A DNA stretch of 64,000 nt from Streptomyces sp. Tu6071 (GCF_000213055.1 NZ_CM001165.1:6160945-6224944), one strand, 5' to 3'. Positions 23,995 through 34,055 are shown, counted from the first letter of the stretch. The notes: generated by a model from the letters alone, not told the origin. Numbers and translations are program-made.

Positions 23995-25509
23995 ATGACG
24001 AGCAGCACCGAGACCACCGCCACCACCCCGCAGGTAGCGGTCAACGACATCGGTAACGAGGAAGCCTTCCTCGCCGCGATCGACGAGACGATCAAGTACT
24101 TCAACGACGGCGACATCGTCGACGGCGTCATCGTGAAGGTCGACCGGGACGAGGTCCTGCTCGACATCGGTTACAAGACCGAAGGCGTCATCCCCTCCCG
24201 CGAGCTTTCGATCAAGCACGACGTCGACCCCAACGAGGTCGTCAAGGTCGGCGACGAGATCGAGGCCCTTGTTCTCCAGAAGGAGGACAAGGAGGGTCGG
24301 CTCATCCTGTCCAAGAAGCGTGCGCAGTACGAGCGCGCCTGGGGCACGATCGAGAAGATCAAGGAAGAGGACGGCATCGTCACCGGTACCGTCATCGAGG
24401 TCGTCAAGGGTGGTCTCATCCTCGACATCGGCCTCCGAGGCTTCCTCCCGGCCTCCCTGGTCGAGATGCGCCGCGTCCGCGACCTCCAGCCCTACGTGGG
24501 CAAGGAGCTCGAGGCGAAGATCATCGAGCTGGACAAGAACCGCAACAACGTGGTCCTGTCCCGCCGTGCCTGGCTGGAGCAGACCCAGTCCGAGGTGCGC
24601 CAGACCTTCCTCACGACCCTCCAGAAGGGTCAGGTCCGCTCCGGCGTCGTCTCCTCCATCGTCAACTTCGGTGCCTTCGTGGACCTGGGTGGCGTGGACG
24701 GCCTCGTGCACGTCTCCGAGCTGTCCTGGAAGCACATCGACCACCCCTCCGAGGTTGTCGAGGTCGGCCAGGAAGTCACCGTCGAGGTTCTCGACGTGGA
24801 CATGGACCGCGAGCGTGTCTCCCTGTCGCTCAAGGCGACGCAGGAAGACCCGTGGCAGCAGTTCGCCCGGACGCACCAGATCGGTCAGGTCGTCCCCGGC
24901 AAGGTCACCAAGCTCGTTCCCTTCGGCGCGTTCGTCCGCGTCGACGAGGGCATCGAGGGCCTGGTCCACATCTCCGAGCTGGCCGAGCGCCACGTGGAGA
25001 TCCCGGAGCAGGTCGTCCAGGTCAACGACGAGATCTTCGTCAAGGTCATCGACATCGACCTGGAGCGCCGCCGCATCAGCCTCTCGCTGAAGCAGGCCAA
25101 CGAGGCCTTCGGCGCCGACCCGGCCTCGGTCGAGTTCGACCCGACCCTGTACGGCATGGCCGCGTCCTACGACGACCAGGGCAACTACATCTACCCCGAG
25201 GGCTTCGACCCCGAGACCAACGACTGGCTCGAGGGGTACGAGAAGCAGCGCGAGGAGTGGGAGGGCCAGTACGCCGAGGCCCAGACCCGCTTCGAGCAGC
25301 ACCAGGCCCAGGTCATCAAGTCCCGCGAGGCCGACGAGCAGGCCGCTGCCGAGGGCACCGAGGCGGCTCCGGCCGCCCCGGGCGCCAGCGGTGGCAGCAG
25401 CAGCGCCGGTGGTTCGTACTCCTCGGACACCGGTGACAACTCGGGCGCCCTCGCCTCGGACGAGGCGCTCGCGGCCCTGCGCGAGAAGCTGGCCGGCGGC
25501 CAGAGCTGA
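23995..25509 (+). CDS. rpsA: 30S ribosomal protein S1
   Basis: 504 residues with four S1 (OB-fold) RNA-binding repeats, the actinobacterial form; E. coli has six. Repeat cores: DGDIVDGVIVKVDRDEVLLD, EDGIVTGTVIEVVKGGLILD, KGQVRSGVVSSIVNFGAFVD and IGQVVPGKVTKLVPFGAFVR. The C-terminal third is acidic (Tyr/Glu-rich), then Gly/Ser/Ala low complexity. S1 brings mRNA to the ribosome. ATG 23995 is chosen from the conserved MTSSTETTA start. The codons are visibly less extreme in GC than the neighbours (more GGT, CGT, GTT), consistent with high expression. Confidence 0.97.
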   Translation: MTSSTETTATTPQVAVNDIGNEEAFLAAIDETIKYFNDGDIVDGVIVKVDRDEVLLDIGYKTEGVIPSRELSIKHDVDPNEVVKVGDEIEALVLQKEDKEGRLILSKKRAQYERAWGTIEKIKEEDGIVTGTVIEVVKGGLILDIGLRGFLPASLVEMRRVRDLQPYVGKELEAKIIELDKNRNNVVLSRRAWLEQTQSEVRQTFLTTLQKGQVRSGVVSSIVNFGAFVDLGGVDGLVHVSELSWKHIDHPSEVVEVGQEVTVEVLDVDMDRERVSLSLKATQEDPWQQFARTHQIGQVVPGKVTKLVPFGAFVRVDEGIEGLVHISELAERHVEIPEQVVQVNDEIFVKVIDIDLERRRISLSLKQANEAFGADPASVEFDPTLYGMAASYDDQGNYIYPEGFDPETNDWLEGYEKQREEWEGQYAEAQTRFEQHQAQVIKSREADEQAAAEGTEAAPAAPGASGGSSSAGGSYSSDTGDNSGALASDEALAALREKLAGGQS

Positions 25510-25577
25510 ACCCGCTCCGCTGACCCCGCTCCCCGGCGCCCCGTGCGTACCGGGAAGCGGTAGGCGGTAAGCAGTAC

Positions 25578-25615
25578 GGAGTCCCGGTCCCCCTTCCGGT
25601 GGGGGCCGGGACTCC
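25578..25615 (+). terminator. Terminator of rpsA
   Basis: 15-bp stem GGAGTCCCGG(T)CCCCC / GGGGGCCGGGACTCC with one bulged T and a 7-nt loop, 69 nt after the stop codon. Confidence 0.75.
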
Positions 25616-25791
25616 GGCGTTTCCGGGCCCGTAGCGCCCGTCCCGTACGCCGCTCCGGTCTCGTAACACCCGGAAACGCGTGCGACACCCTCGCGGGACG
25701 CGGGCCGTAACCCCCCGCTGCGAAGCTCCTCGCCATCCAAGATCACGCCCGGCCGCCACCGGCGCGTGTCCCGAGGGAGAGGAAGCCGTAC

Positions 25792-27396
25792 GTGGAAGAG
25801 ATGCAGCCCGGCAGCACCCGCCGTTCCTTCCTGCGCAACGTCGGTGTCACCGGCGGCGCGGGCGTCATGTTCGCCACCATGGGCGCCCTCGGGCTCGCCC
25901 CCGACGCCGCCGCGGCGGCCCGCCACGAACCGGACTTCACCGCGCCGCGCACCGGAGACTTCACGCTGCGCGGCAAGGCGGCGGCGAAGGTCGTCGTCAT
26001 CGGCGGCGGCATCGCCGGGCTCGCCTCCGCCTACGAACTCGGCAAGGCCGGCTACGACTGCACGGTCCTGGAGGCCCGCGAGCGCACCGGGGGCCGCAAC
26101 TTCACCGTGCGCGGCGGGGACACCACCCTCGACCTCAACGGCCACCGGCAGACCGCCCGTTTCTCCAAGGGCCAGTACATGAACGCCGGTCCGGGGCGCA
26201 TCGCGCAGTGGATGATCACTCTCGACTACTGTCGCGAACTCGGCGTCCCCATCGAGGTCTTCACCAACACCAACGCGAGCGCCTACCTCTACAACGAGCA
26301 GGCCGGGATGAAGACCCCGACCCGCTACCGCACCGCCAAGGCCGACGTCTACGGCTACGTCTCCGAACTCCTCGCCAAGGCCACCGACAGAGGCGCCCTC
26401 GACAAGGAACTCACCGCCGACGACCGCGAACGCCTCCAGAGCTTCCTCACGTCCTTCGGCGACCTCGGCGCCGACCGCGCGTACACGGGCAGCGAACGCC
26501 GCGGCTACCTCACCGACCCCGGCGCGGCCGGCACCCCCGGCGAGGAACTCGGCTCCCCGGCGGCCGTCTCCGAGGTCTTCGCCTCCCACGTCGGCCGCTA
26601 CTTCTCCTTCGAGTTCGGCTACGACCAGGCCATGCTGATGTTCCAGCCCGTGGGCGGCATGGACCGGATACCCGCCGCGCTCACCCGCGCGATAGGCGAG
26701 CGGCGCATCCGCACCGGAGCCGCCGTCACCGACCTGAGGAACACCGCGCACGGCGTCACCGTCACGTACACGCAGGGCGGGCGCCGCCACCGCGTCGACG
26801 CCGACTACTGCGTCGCGGCGCTGCCGCCCAACATCCTCGCCAAGACCTCGCACAACCTCGGCCCGGCCGTGCAGAGCGCCCTGGAGGCGTGCAAGCCCTC
26901 CTCGGCGGGGAAGATCGGCCTGGAGTACCGCACCCGCTGGTGGGAGACCGAGCACCGCATCTACGGCGGCATCACCGAGACCGACATGGACCTCGACCAC
27001 ATCTGGTACCCCTCGCACGGATACCACGACGACCGGGGCCTCCTCATCGGCTACTACAACACCGGTGCCCACGCCGACTCCTACGCGGCGCTCACCCCCG
27101 AGGAGCGCGAGGCGCGCGCCGTCGCACAGGGCGTCAAGATCCACGGCGAGTCCTACCGCGAGCACCTCTCCTCCTCCTTCTCGCACCACTGGCGCCAGAC
27201 GCCCTACCTCGAAGCGTCCTGGCACTCCCTGGCCGGCGGCCCCGACGCCCCGGCCTTCGCACCGCTCAACGAGCCCGCGGGGCACGTGTACTTCGCGGGC
27301 GACTGGCTCAGCTACCTCGACGCCTGGCAGCACGGCGCGTTCTCCTCGGCACGCAAGGTCGTCGGGAGCCTGCACCGGCGCGTGCTCAACGCCTGA
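25792..27396 (+). CDS. Tat-exported flavin monoamine oxidase / L-amino acid oxidase family protein
   Basis: 534 residues. The twin-arginine signal STRRSFLRNVGVTGG ends around AAAAA (residue ~42), so the FAD enzyme is exported folded. The FAD dinucleotide fold is VVVIGGGIAGLASAYELGKAGY with EARERTGGRNFTVRGG. The C-terminal FAD motif is GHVYFAGDWLSYLDAWQHGAFSSA. It oxidises a primary amine or L-amino acid to an imine with release of H2O2; the substrate is unknown. The GTG at 25792 has GGAGAGGAAG about 6 nt upstream; an in-frame ATG lies at 25801. Confidence 0.9.
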   Translation: MEEMQPGSTRRSFLRNVGVTGGAGVMFATMGALGLAPDAAAAARHEPDFTAPRTGDFTLRGKAAAKVVVIGGGIAGLASAYELGKAGYDCTVLEARERTGGRNFTVRGGDTTLDLNGHRQTARFSKGQYMNAGPGRIAQWMITLDYCRELGVPIEVFTNTNASAYLYNEQAGMKTPTRYRTAKADVYGYVSELLAKATDRGALDKELTADDRERLQSFLTSFGDLGADRAYTGSERRGYLTDPGAAGTPGEELGSPAAVSEVFASHVGRYFSFEFGYDQAMLMFQPVGGMDRIPAALTRAIGERRIRTGAAVTDLRNTAHGVTVTYTQGGRRHRVDADYCVAALPPNILAKTSHNLGPAVQSALEACKPSSAGKIGLEYRTRWWETEHRIYGGITETDMDLDHIWYPSHGYHDDRGLLIGYYNTGAHADSYAALTPEEREARAVAQGVKIHGESYREHLSSSFSHHWRQTPYLEASWHSLAGGPDAPAFAPLNEPAGHVYFAGDWLSYLDAWQHGAFSSARKVVGSLHRRVLNA

Positions 27397-27587
27397 GCGA
27401 GGGACCCAGGGAAGCGGCCTCCTCGACCGGGACCGGGTGGTCTCGTGCCCGGCCCGGGAGCGGACCCCCTCGCCCCGCTTCTCCGACCGGGTGTGATCAA
27501 GTGTGATCAAGGGGGCGGTGCGGGAATGATCCGTGCCGCCCCCGGCGTTCTCGTCCACGGAGTAAGAGAGGACCGGAGGGCCATACC

Positions 27588-28526
27588 GTGCTTGATCCGC
27601 AGGATTTGTACTCATGGGTGCCGAAGGGCCTGGCGGTGGTCGACACCGCGCTGGCCCAGGAGTCCGCCGGGCTCGTCATGCTGTGCCACTTCGACGGCTA
27701 CATCGACGCCGGGGAGACCGGCGACCAGATCGTGGAGCGGATGCTCGACACCCTCCCGCACCAGGTCGTCGCCCGCTTCGACCACGACCGCCTCGTCGAC
27801 TACCGCGCCCGCAGGCCGCTGCTCACCTTCCGCCGCGACCGCTGGACGGACTACGAGGATCCGGTCATCGAGGTCCACCTCGTCCAGGACGCGACGGGCG
27901 CCCCCTTCCTGCTGCTCAGCGGCCCCGAACCGGACGTCGAGTGGGAGAGGTTCGCCGCCGCGGTCGGCCAGATCGTCGAGCGCCTCGGCGTCCGCCTCGT
28001 CGCCGACATCTACGGCATCCCGATGGGCGTCCCGCACACGCGCCCCGTCGGCCTCACCCCGCACGGCAACCGCAGCGACCTCGTCCCGGGTCACCCGAGT
28101 CCCTTCGAGCAGGCCCAGGTCCCCGGTTCCGCGGGCGCCGTCGTGCAGTACCGCCTCGGCCAGGCGGGCCACGACATCCTCGGCATCGCCGCGCACGTCC
28201 CGCACTACCTCGCCCGCTCCGCGTACCCGGACGCCGCGCTCACCGCGCTCGAAGCGTTCACGGCCGCGACCGGGCTCGTGCTCCCCGGGCTCGTCCACGC
28301 GCTGCGCAACGACGCCCACCGCACGCAGACCGAGATCGAGCGGCAGGTCCGCGAGGGCGACGAGGAACTCGTCTCGCTCGTCCAGGGCCTGGAGCACCAG
28401 TACGACGCCGCGGCCGGGGCCCTCGCGCGCGGCAACATGCTCGCCGAGCCCGTCGAGATTCCGAGCGCCGACGAGATCGGCCGCGAGTTCGAGCAGTTCC
28501 TCGCCGAACGGGAGGGGGACGCCTGA
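27588..28526 (+). CDS. PAC2 family protein
   Basis: 312 residues. PAC2 (proteasome assembly chaperone 2-like) fold, widespread in actinobacteria. Characteristic stretches are [53 protein letters not shown] and [19 protein letters not shown]. In eukaryotes PAC2 assists 20S proteasome assembly; a role with the actinobacterial proteasome is possible but unproven. GTG start with CGGAGGG about 7 nt upstream. 63 nt upstream of coaE, which has its own leaderless-type promoter. Confidence 0.9.
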   Translation: MLDPQDLYSWVPKGLAVVDTALAQESAGLVMLCHFDGYIDAGETGDQIVERMLDTLPHQVVARFDHDRLVDYRARRPLLTFRRDRWTDYEDPVIEVHLVQDATGAPFLLLSGPEPDVEWERFAAAVGQIVERLGVRLVADIYGIPMGVPHTRPVGLTPHGNRSDLVPGHPSPFEQAQVPGSAGAVVQYRLGQAGHDILGIAAHVPHYLARSAYPDAALTALEAFTAATGLVLPGLVHALRNDAHRTQTEIERQVREGDEELVSLVQGLEHQYDAAAGALARGNMLAEPVEIPSADEIGREFEQFLAEREGDA

Positions 28527-28577
28527 GGAGCCGGGGCCGCGCGCCGGGCCGCGCTCGGGCGCTCTCCCGGCAGGATC

Positions 28578-28583
28578 TAGGCT
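28578..28583 (+). promoter_or_regulatory. Leaderless-type -10 box of coaE
   Basis: TAGGCT, 6 nt before the coaE ATG; no RBS. Same hexamer and spacing as at pyk. Confidence 0.55.
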
Positions 28584-28589
28584 GCGCTC

Positions 28590-29228
28590 ATGGTTTCGGT
28601 ACTTTCGGTAGGGCTCACCGGCGGGATCGGCGCCGGCAAGAGTGAGGTGTCCCGGCTGCTCGTCTCGTACGGCGCCGTGCTGATCGACTCCGACCGCATC
28701 TCCCGCGAGGTGGTCGAGCCGGGCACCGAGGGGCTCGCGGCGATCGTCGCCGCCTTCGGCCCCGAGGTCCTCGCCGCGGACGGCAGCCTCGACCGCCCCC
28801 GCCTCGGCGCGCTCGTCTTCGCCGACGAGGAGCACCGACGCACGCTCAACGGCATCGTCCACCCCCTCGTACGGGAGCGCTCCGCGGCCCTCCAGGCCGC
28901 GGCCCCGCCCGGCTCGGTCGTCGTCAACGACGTGCCCCTCCTCGTCGAGAACGGCATGCAGACCCTCTACGACCTCGTCCTCGTCGTCGACGTGAGCCCT
29001 GCCACGCAACTGAGCCGCCTGACCGGCGACCGCGGCATGAGCGAGGCGGACGCCCGCGCCCGCATGGCCGCGCAGGCCACGCGCGAGCAGCGCCTCGCCG
29101 CCGCCGATGTCGTGATCCCCAACGACGGCACGCGCGAGGAGCTGGCCGCGCGCGTGCGCGAGGTGTGGCAGTCCCTGGAGCGGCGCGCCCGGGGCGAGGC
29201 GCCGGAGCGGCCGACGGCGGGGGACTGA
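28590..29228 (+). CDS. coaE: Dephospho-CoA kinase
   Basis: 212 residues, single kinase domain without the GrpB-like C-terminal extension of mycobacterial CoaE. P-loop [17 protein letters not shown], substrate helix [17 protein letters not shown] and lid [27 protein letters not shown]. It phosphorylates the 3'-OH of the ribose of dephospho-CoA, the last step of CoA synthesis. A TPR gene follows 74 nt downstream, likely co-transcribed. Confidence 0.95.
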   Translation: MVSVLSVGLTGGIGAGKSEVSRLLVSYGAVLIDSDRISREVVEPGTEGLAAIVAAFGPEVLAADGSLDRPRLGALVFADEEHRRTLNGIVHPLVRERSAALQAAAPPGSVVVNDVPLLVENGMQTLYDLVLVVDVSPATQLSRLTGDRGMSEADARARMAAQATREQRLAAADVVIPNDGTREELAARVREVWQSLERRARGEAPERPTAGD

Positions 29229-29302
29229 GCGCGCGCCGTACGGGGGAGGAATACGCGCGGGCGCCCGCGTGTTGCGCCCGTGCCGGGAGAGGAGGCCCCG
29301 CT

Positions 29303-29686
29303 GTGCCCGCGAACAGCCCCGAGAACCACGTCATCGACTACCGCGCCGCCGAGCAACTGCTCGCCGCGAAGGACCCGCGCGGGGCGATCAAGCTGCTCGA
29401 CAACGTGATCGCCGCGCACCCCGAGAACACCGCCGCGCGTCTGCTGCGCGCCCGCGCCTTCTTCGCCGGAGCGCAACTGCGCGGCGCCGAGCTGGAGTTC
29501 ACCCTGGTCCTGGAACGCGAGCCGGACAACGCCTTCGCGCACTTCGCCCTCGCCCGCACCTTCGAGCGCGCCAACCGCCCCGAGGCGGCCCAGCGCCACT
29601 TCCGCCTCGCGGCGGCGCTGGACCCCCGGCCGGACTACCTGCGGGCGGCGAAGTTCGGGGACTCGGGCGGGGCGGGGCAGGACTGA
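29303..29686 (+). CDS. Tetratricopeptide repeat protein
   Basis: 127 residues with about three TPR units: DYRAAEQLLAAKDPRGAIKL, NTAARLLRARAFFAGAQLRG and NAFAHFALARTFERANRPEA. A small scaffold protein, probably mediating protein-protein contact; the partner is unknown. The GTG start is chosen for the strong GGGAGAGGAGG 7 nt upstream. The longer in-frame reading from 29165 would overlap coaE. Confidence 0.85.
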   Translation: MPANSPENHVIDYRAAEQLLAAKDPRGAIKLLDNVIAAHPENTAARLLRARAFFAGAQLRGAELEFTLVLEREPDNAFAHFALARTFERANRPEAAQRHFRLAAALDPRPDYLRAAKFGDSGGAGQD

Positions 29687-29828
29687 GGGAAATTCCCGCA
29701 GGGGGCGGGGACGGGTGTACCGGCCGGGTGCGGCCGGTGGGCTGCGCCCTCTCTCTCGTCGCGGTCGGCCCGGCGTGGCGGTCCTGGCGGTCGGCTTCAC
29801 GCGGTCGGCCGGGCCGGTCCCGGCGCCC

Positions 29829-30146
29829 TCAGCGCCACGGGGACGGCGGCTGCCGGTTCTTGCGCAGCCGTACGGACACGACGACGAGGTCGACCGTCAC
29901 GAGCAGCCACAACGCCGCGCTCACGGCCGCCCACCCCGGGTGATCAGTGAGGACGAAGACGACGGTCGCCGCGATCGTCACGACCTCGCCCCACACGCTG
30001 AGCGCGAGCCGCAGCCCCAGCGGGCTGCGCGCGGTGAGCGGCTCGGTGCCGCTGCGTCCGGGACGCTCGGTGTTCGCCCTGGTCAGATGGCCACCGGCGG
30101 CTGCGGATGTCCGGTGGTGGTGCACGTGGTGCGTTCCAGCAGGCAT
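29829..30146 (-). CDS. DUF6343 family small membrane protein
   Basis: 105 residues. A His-rich N-terminus (THHVHHHRTS) is followed by SGTEPLTARSPLGLRLALS, which marks DUF6343. Two predicted membrane helices come next (EVVTIAATVVFVLTD and WAAVSAALWLLVTVDLVVVS), then a basic tail. Function unknown. ATG 30146 is preferred, with GAGGGAG about 11 nt upstream; a GTG at 30155 is closer to that RBS. Convergent with the TPR gene. Confidence 0.75.
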   Translation of the reverse strand: MPAGTHHVHHHRTSAAAGGHLTRANTERPGRSGTEPLTARSPLGLRLALSVWGEVVTIAATVVFVLTDHPGWAAVSAALWLLVTVDLVVVSVRLRKNRQPPSPWR

Positions 30147-30295
30147 GACTTTCACCGCTCCCTCGTAGGGGCTCTCCTTCCGGTGTACCTCGTTCGGGTG
30201 AGGAAGGGAAACGGGGGAACCGGGCCCGCCGTCGAGCCGTTGCCCGGACAGGAGCGCCGCCCGGGAGAGGCGGCGCCGAGGGAGGGAACGGGCGC

Positions 30296-30997
30296 ATGGC
30301 GGGCGAGGGGACGACGACGGGGTACCGGCCCGGGTACGGAGCGAGCGGTCCGGGCGCGCTGACCCCGGACGGCTGCGCCGTCGAGCTGTACAGGCGGCTG
30401 CCGGTGCGGGACGAGCCGGAGGCCATCGCCTCGGCCGCCCCACCAGGCGCGCGCCTCCTGGAGCTGGGCTGCGGCGCGGGCCGCGTCACGCATCCCCTGG
30501 TGGCGCGCGGCTTCGACGTGACGGCGGTGGACGAGTCGGCGGAGATGCTCGCCGAGGTGCGCGGGGCGCGCACGGTCCGCTCCCCGATCGAGGAACTGGA
30601 CCTCGCGGAGACCTTCCCCGCGGTCCTGCTCGCCTCCTGCCTGATCCACGCCGGGGACCCGGAGGTGCGGCGCGGGCTCCTGCGCGCCTGCCGCCGCCAC
30701 CTCGCCCCCGGCGGCAGCCTGCTGCTCCAGCGCGAGCCCGCCGACGCCCACGACGGGCTGCCGCGCGAGCGGCACGACCTGGGCTTCACGACGCGCATCG
30801 TCTCCTCGGTGCCGTACGCCGAGGGTGTCCGCCAGGTGCGCGCCGAGTACGTCTTCCCCGACGCGACCTGGACGCAGACCTTCCTCTCGCGCCCCCTGGA
30901 CGACGAGGGCTTCGCGGCGGTGCTCGCGGAGGAGGGGCTGCGCCCGGCGGAGCGGCTGAGCGAGGACGGTGTGTGGTGGCGGGTCGTGGCGGCCTGA
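30296..30997 (+). CDS. Class I SAM-dependent methyltransferase
   Basis: 233 residues. The SAM motif is LLELGCGAGRVTHPLVARGF, with VTAVDESAEMLAEVRG and the post-I region VRSPIEELDLAETFPAVLLA. RRHLAPGGSLLLQREPA then gives the Methyltransf_25 layout. The start has GAGGGAGGGAACGGGCGC upstream. Substrate unknown. Divergent from the DUF6343 gene and convergent with the GH16 gene. Confidence 0.88.
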   Translation: MAGEGTTTGYRPGYGASGPGALTPDGCAVELYRRLPVRDEPEAIASAAPPGARLLELGCGAGRVTHPLVARGFDVTAVDESAEMLAEVRGARTVRSPIEELDLAETFPAVLLASCLIHAGDPEVRRGLLRACRRHLAPGGSLLLQREPADAHDGLPRERHDLGFTTRIVSSVPYAEGVRQVRAEYVFPDATWTQTFLSRPLDDEGFAAVLAEEGLRPAERLSEDGVWWRVVAA

Positions 30998-30998
30998 G

Positions 30999-31045
30999 GC
31001 CCCGGGCGGGGCGGGGGTGCCGGTTCGTCGTGCTCCGCCCGGGGC
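30999..31045. terminator. Bidirectional terminator between methyltransferase and GH16
   Basis: 11-bp perfect stem GCCCCGGGCGG (30999-31009) / CCGCCCGGGGC (31035-31045) in the 53-bp gap between convergent genes. Confidence 0.6.
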
Positions 31046-31050
31046 GGCGC

Positions 31051-32511
31051 TCAGGAGGTGGGGACGGTGTCCTCGAAGGTCTTGCCCGCCGTGCGGTAGG
31101 CGGCGATCTTCGTGTTCACCTGCTGCGGGGAGAGGACCTGGTCCTTGACGTGCAGGACGTAGTCGATCTGCTCGTCGTAGGCGCGCGGTGTCGTCGAGGT
31201 CTGGCCCGCGAGGTCGATGAGCCACTGGTTGAAGTTGATCGACATGGGCGTCTCGGGCAGGTACTTGGCGTCGTGGGTGCCGAACTCGGCGCCGTCGATG
31301 TAGTACGTGATCCGCTGGTTGTCGATCGTGAGGACGAGGTCGTGCCAGCCCGCGTAGGACTGGCGGGACTCGGTGTGCTGGTTGACGGCCTCCCAGGGGT
31401 CGGGCCGGTAGGTCTCCCAGGACGTCGTGTAGAGGATGTTGCCGCTCTCGCCCCAGCCGCCGTTGGGCAGGTACTCGAAGTCGTACTCGCCGTAGTCGTC
31501 GTCCATCGGGGCCTTGAGGGCGTTGATGGTGAAGAAGGTCTGCACGAGGTGGTCGCCGTCCGGGCCGCTCTTCGGCGCGTCGGAGAACTTCACCCGCGCC
31601 GCGTAGGTGCCGTTCTTGAACTTCGTGGCCTTGGTGAGGACTTCGGTGTGCACGGTGGATTCGCCCGTGCCCGCCGTGGAGGTCTCCAGGTTCATGACGG
31701 TGTTGGTGCCGTCCTTCGGGAAGGTCACCTTGCGCGGGTCCCACGTGGCCCCGGGGACCCCGGGCCCGCCGGAGTTGGAGCGCACACTCCAGCCGTGCGC
31801 GTCGAGCCCCGGGTCGGTCGACGAGGCGTAGGAGAAGTCGTCGAAGAGCGTGGCGCCGTCACCGGGCGGGTCGGTGGGGTCCGTGGGATCGGTCGGGTCG
31901 GTCGGGCCGTTGCCCGCCGGCGCCGTGCCCCAGACCTGCGTGCCGTTCAGGCTCGCCGTGACCTTGTCCCAGGCGCCGTACGAGGTCTTCGCGGCGCTGA
32001 AGGAGTAGTCGTCGTTCTGGTTGAGCGGGCCCCAGTCCGCCCGGTAGAAGCGGAGCTGGAGGTCGCCCGTGTCCGCGCCGGGGGCGAGGGTGCCCGCGCC
32101 GGAGGTGAAGCCGATCTCCAGGTAGCGGTCGGCGGTCGCGGTGGGGTGGGCGAGGGTGCCGAAGGTGCCCGTGACGTTCGCGCAGCCCTTCACGGCCCAG
32201 GAGCACGCGAAGCGGTAGGCGGCGGCGTTGTCGGAACGGAAGTAGTAGCGCAGCTTGACCTGGCTGAGACTGACCGAGCTGTTGCCGGAGTTGACGACCT
32301 TGAACCACGGTTCGGCCTGGTCGGCGCCGGTCGAGCTCTGCCGGTACTGGACGGTGACCGGCTCCCCGGCTGCCTGCGCGGGCAGGGCGGTGAGCGCGGA
32401 GCCGACGAGCCCCGCGCCGAGTGCCGCCGCGAGGAGCAGTCTGCGACGGCGGGCGGGACGGGAGACGGGACGGGGGACGGCGTGCGATGTGCTGCGGGGC
32501 AGGGGGGACAT
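31051..32511 (-). CDS. Secreted CBM3-GH16 glycoside hydrolase
   Basis: 486 residues. Signal peptide with RRRRLLLAAALGAGLVGSAL, cleaved near AQA (47). A CBM3-type carbohydrate-binding module follows at ~50-197 (VTVQYRQSSTGADQAEPWFK, LRYYFRSDNAAAYRFACSW). A (TDP)n linker at ~204-216 leads to the GH16 domain at ~220-480. The GH16 active site EYDFE is at residues 342-346 (nucleophile E342, acid/base E346). GH16 enzymes retain configuration on beta-glucans or related polymers; the substrate here is not identifiable. Its start overlaps the GH20 stop by 1 nt (TGATG), so it is the last gene of the carbohydrate operon. Confidence 0.88.
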   Translation of the reverse strand: MSPLPRSTSHAVPRPVSRPARRRRLLLAAALGAGLVGSALTALPAQAAGEPVTVQYRQSSTGADQAEPWFKVVNSGNSSVSLSQVKLRYYFRSDNAAAYRFACSWAVKGCANVTGTFGTLAHPTATADRYLEIGFTSGAGTLAPGADTGDLQLRFYRADWGPLNQNDDYSFSAAKTSYGAWDKVTASLNGTQVWGTAPAGNGPTDPTDPTDPTDPPGDGATLFDDFSYASSTDPGLDAHGWSVRSNSGGPGVPGATWDPRKVTFPKDGTNTVMNLETSTAGTGESTVHTEVLTKATKFKNGTYAARVKFSDAPKSGPDGDHLVQTFFTINALKAPMDDDYGEYDFEYLPNGGWGESGNILYTTSWETYRPDPWEAVNQHTESRQSYAGWHDLVLTIDNQRITYYIDGAEFGTHDAKYLPETPMSINFNQWLIDLAGQTSTTPRAYDEQIDYVLHVKDQVLSPQQVNTKIAAYRTAGKTFEDTVPTS

Positions 32512-34055
32512 CAGCCGGTTTCCTCTCCGGTGGGTGGGGTGTCACTGAACCGGTCCGCGCCCCGGACGCCGAGGGCGTCGAGGCGGAGCCGGTGGCGGGT
32601 GAGGCGCGCGCCGAAGTCGTCCCAGTCGCGCCGCGGCGACCAGGCGCGCTCGGCGAGCGCGGTGAGCCTCGGGAAGGCGAGGTACTCCAGGTGGGCCGGG
32701 GTCGGCGCGTACTCGCTCCACAGCGCCGCCTGCCGCCCGACGACCTGCCGGGCCGCCTCGGGCTCCCAGCCCGGCGGGACGGGATCGGCCTCGTACACCT
32801 GGCGCAGCGTGAGCAGCCCCGGCTGGCCCGGGGGTTCGCCGGGGCCCGGATGCTGCGGGTAGTCGAGGTAGCTCGTGCGGTACGCGGACGTGATGACCCG
32901 GTGGCCGCGGCGGGCCGCGGCGAGGCCGTGGTCCGTGTCGCGCCAGGGCAGCACGGTGAAGCCCGGCGGCAGGTCCGTGCCGTTCTCGCTCCAGCCGAAC
33001 GGGACGCGGCCGTGCGCGGCGAGATGCCGCCCGACCTGCCCGAGGAACCAGCCGCGCAGCGCGTCCGGCCCCGGCAGCCGCTCGGTACGCACCCGGTCGA
33101 GGGCGCTGGGGGAGTGGTGCCACTCGATGCTCGGGCACTCGTCGCCGCCGACGTGCACGTGACGCGAGGGGAAGACGTCCATGACCTCGTCCAGCACCGT
33201 ACGGACGAAGTCGAGCGACTCCTCACCCATGCCGAGCACCGTGTCGCACACGCCCCAGCGGGTCCACACCGGAAGGGTCCGCGCGGGGTCGTTGCCCAGG
33301 TGCGGGTACGCGGCGATCGCGGCGCGCGTGTGCCCGGGGACCTCGATCTCCGGGACGATCTCGACGCCGCGCGCCTCGGCGTACGTGACGAGGCCGCGCA
33401 GTTCCGCCGTCGAGTACGCGCCGCCGTGCGGCACCCCGTCGCCGAGCGTCTCGGCGCGCACGCCGCCGATCTCCGTGAGGCGGGGCAGCGCCGGGACGGG
33501 CATGCGCCAGCCCTGGTCGTCGGTGAGGTGCAGTTGCAGGACGTTGAGCTTGTGCAGGGCGAGGAGATCGACGAGGCGGCGCAGCCACGAGACGGGCTGG
33601 AAGTGCCGCGCCACGTCGATCATGAAGCCGCGCCGGGGCAGCAGCGGCCGGTCGGTGATCTCCACGCAGGGCAGCTCCCAGCGCTCCGCCCGTACCGCGC
33701 CGGGCAGCAGCGCCTCGGCGGGCAGGAGCTGCCGCAGCGTCTGCACGCCGTGCAGGAGCCCGGCAGGGCGGGCCGCGCGCAGGAGCACCGCGTCGGGGGC
33801 GACGGTGAGCCCGTACCCCTCCTCGCCGGTGCCGCCGAGCGCGGGATCGAGCGCGAGGATGATCTCCCCGTCGGGCGCCGCGGGGAGGGGGAAACCGGTG
33901 GCAGGCGTGAGCAGTTCGCGCAGCAGCGAGGCCGCGCCCTCGGCGCCGGGGGCGATACGGACGGCCGTGCCGGGGCCGAGGGCGAAGCTGCCGAAGCGGC
34001 GGGCGAGTTTCAGCGGCCGGGGCACGAGGGCGAGGGGCTCGCGGGGGGCGGGCAT
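32511..34055 (-). CDS. Beta-N-acetylhexosaminidase, GH20 (intracellular)
   Basis: 514 residues. An N-terminal GH20b-like domain with EEGYGLTVAPDAVLLRAA precedes the catalytic barrel. This has PRRGFMIDVARHFQPV, LHLTDDQGWRMPV, VEIVPEIEVPGHTRA and the catalytic Asp-Glu pair D305-E306 in HVHVGGDECPS. It removes terminal GlcNAc or GalNAc by substrate-assisted catalysis. No signal peptide is seen from the ATG at 34055, so it probably acts on imported oligosaccharides. The in-frame extension upstream (to 34217) is Pro/Arg noise. It follows the permease genes after a 237-bp gap with tandem repeats. Confidence 0.92.
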   Translation of the reverse strand: MPAPREPLALVPRPLKLARRFGSFALGPGTAVRIAPGAEGAASLLRELLTPATGFPLPAAPDGEIILALDPALGGTGEEGYGLTVAPDAVLLRAARPAGLLHGVQTLRQLLPAEALLPGAVRAERWELPCVEITDRPLLPRRGFMIDVARHFQPVSWLRRLVDLLALHKLNVLQLHLTDDQGWRMPVPALPRLTEIGGVRAETLGDGVPHGGAYSTAELRGLVTYAEARGVEIVPEIEVPGHTRAAIAAYPHLGNDPARTLPVWTRWGVCDTVLGMGEESLDFVRTVLDEVMDVFPSRHVHVGGDECPSIEWHHSPSALDRVRTERLPGPDALRGWFLGQVGRHLAAHGRVPFGWSENGTDLPPGFTVLPWRDTDHGLAAARRGHRVITSAYRTSYLDYPQHPGPGEPPGQPGLLTLRQVYEADPVPPGWEPEAARQVVGRQAALWSEYAPTPAHLEYLAFPRLTALAERAWSPRRDWDDFGARLTRHRLRLDALGVRGADRFSDTPPTGEETG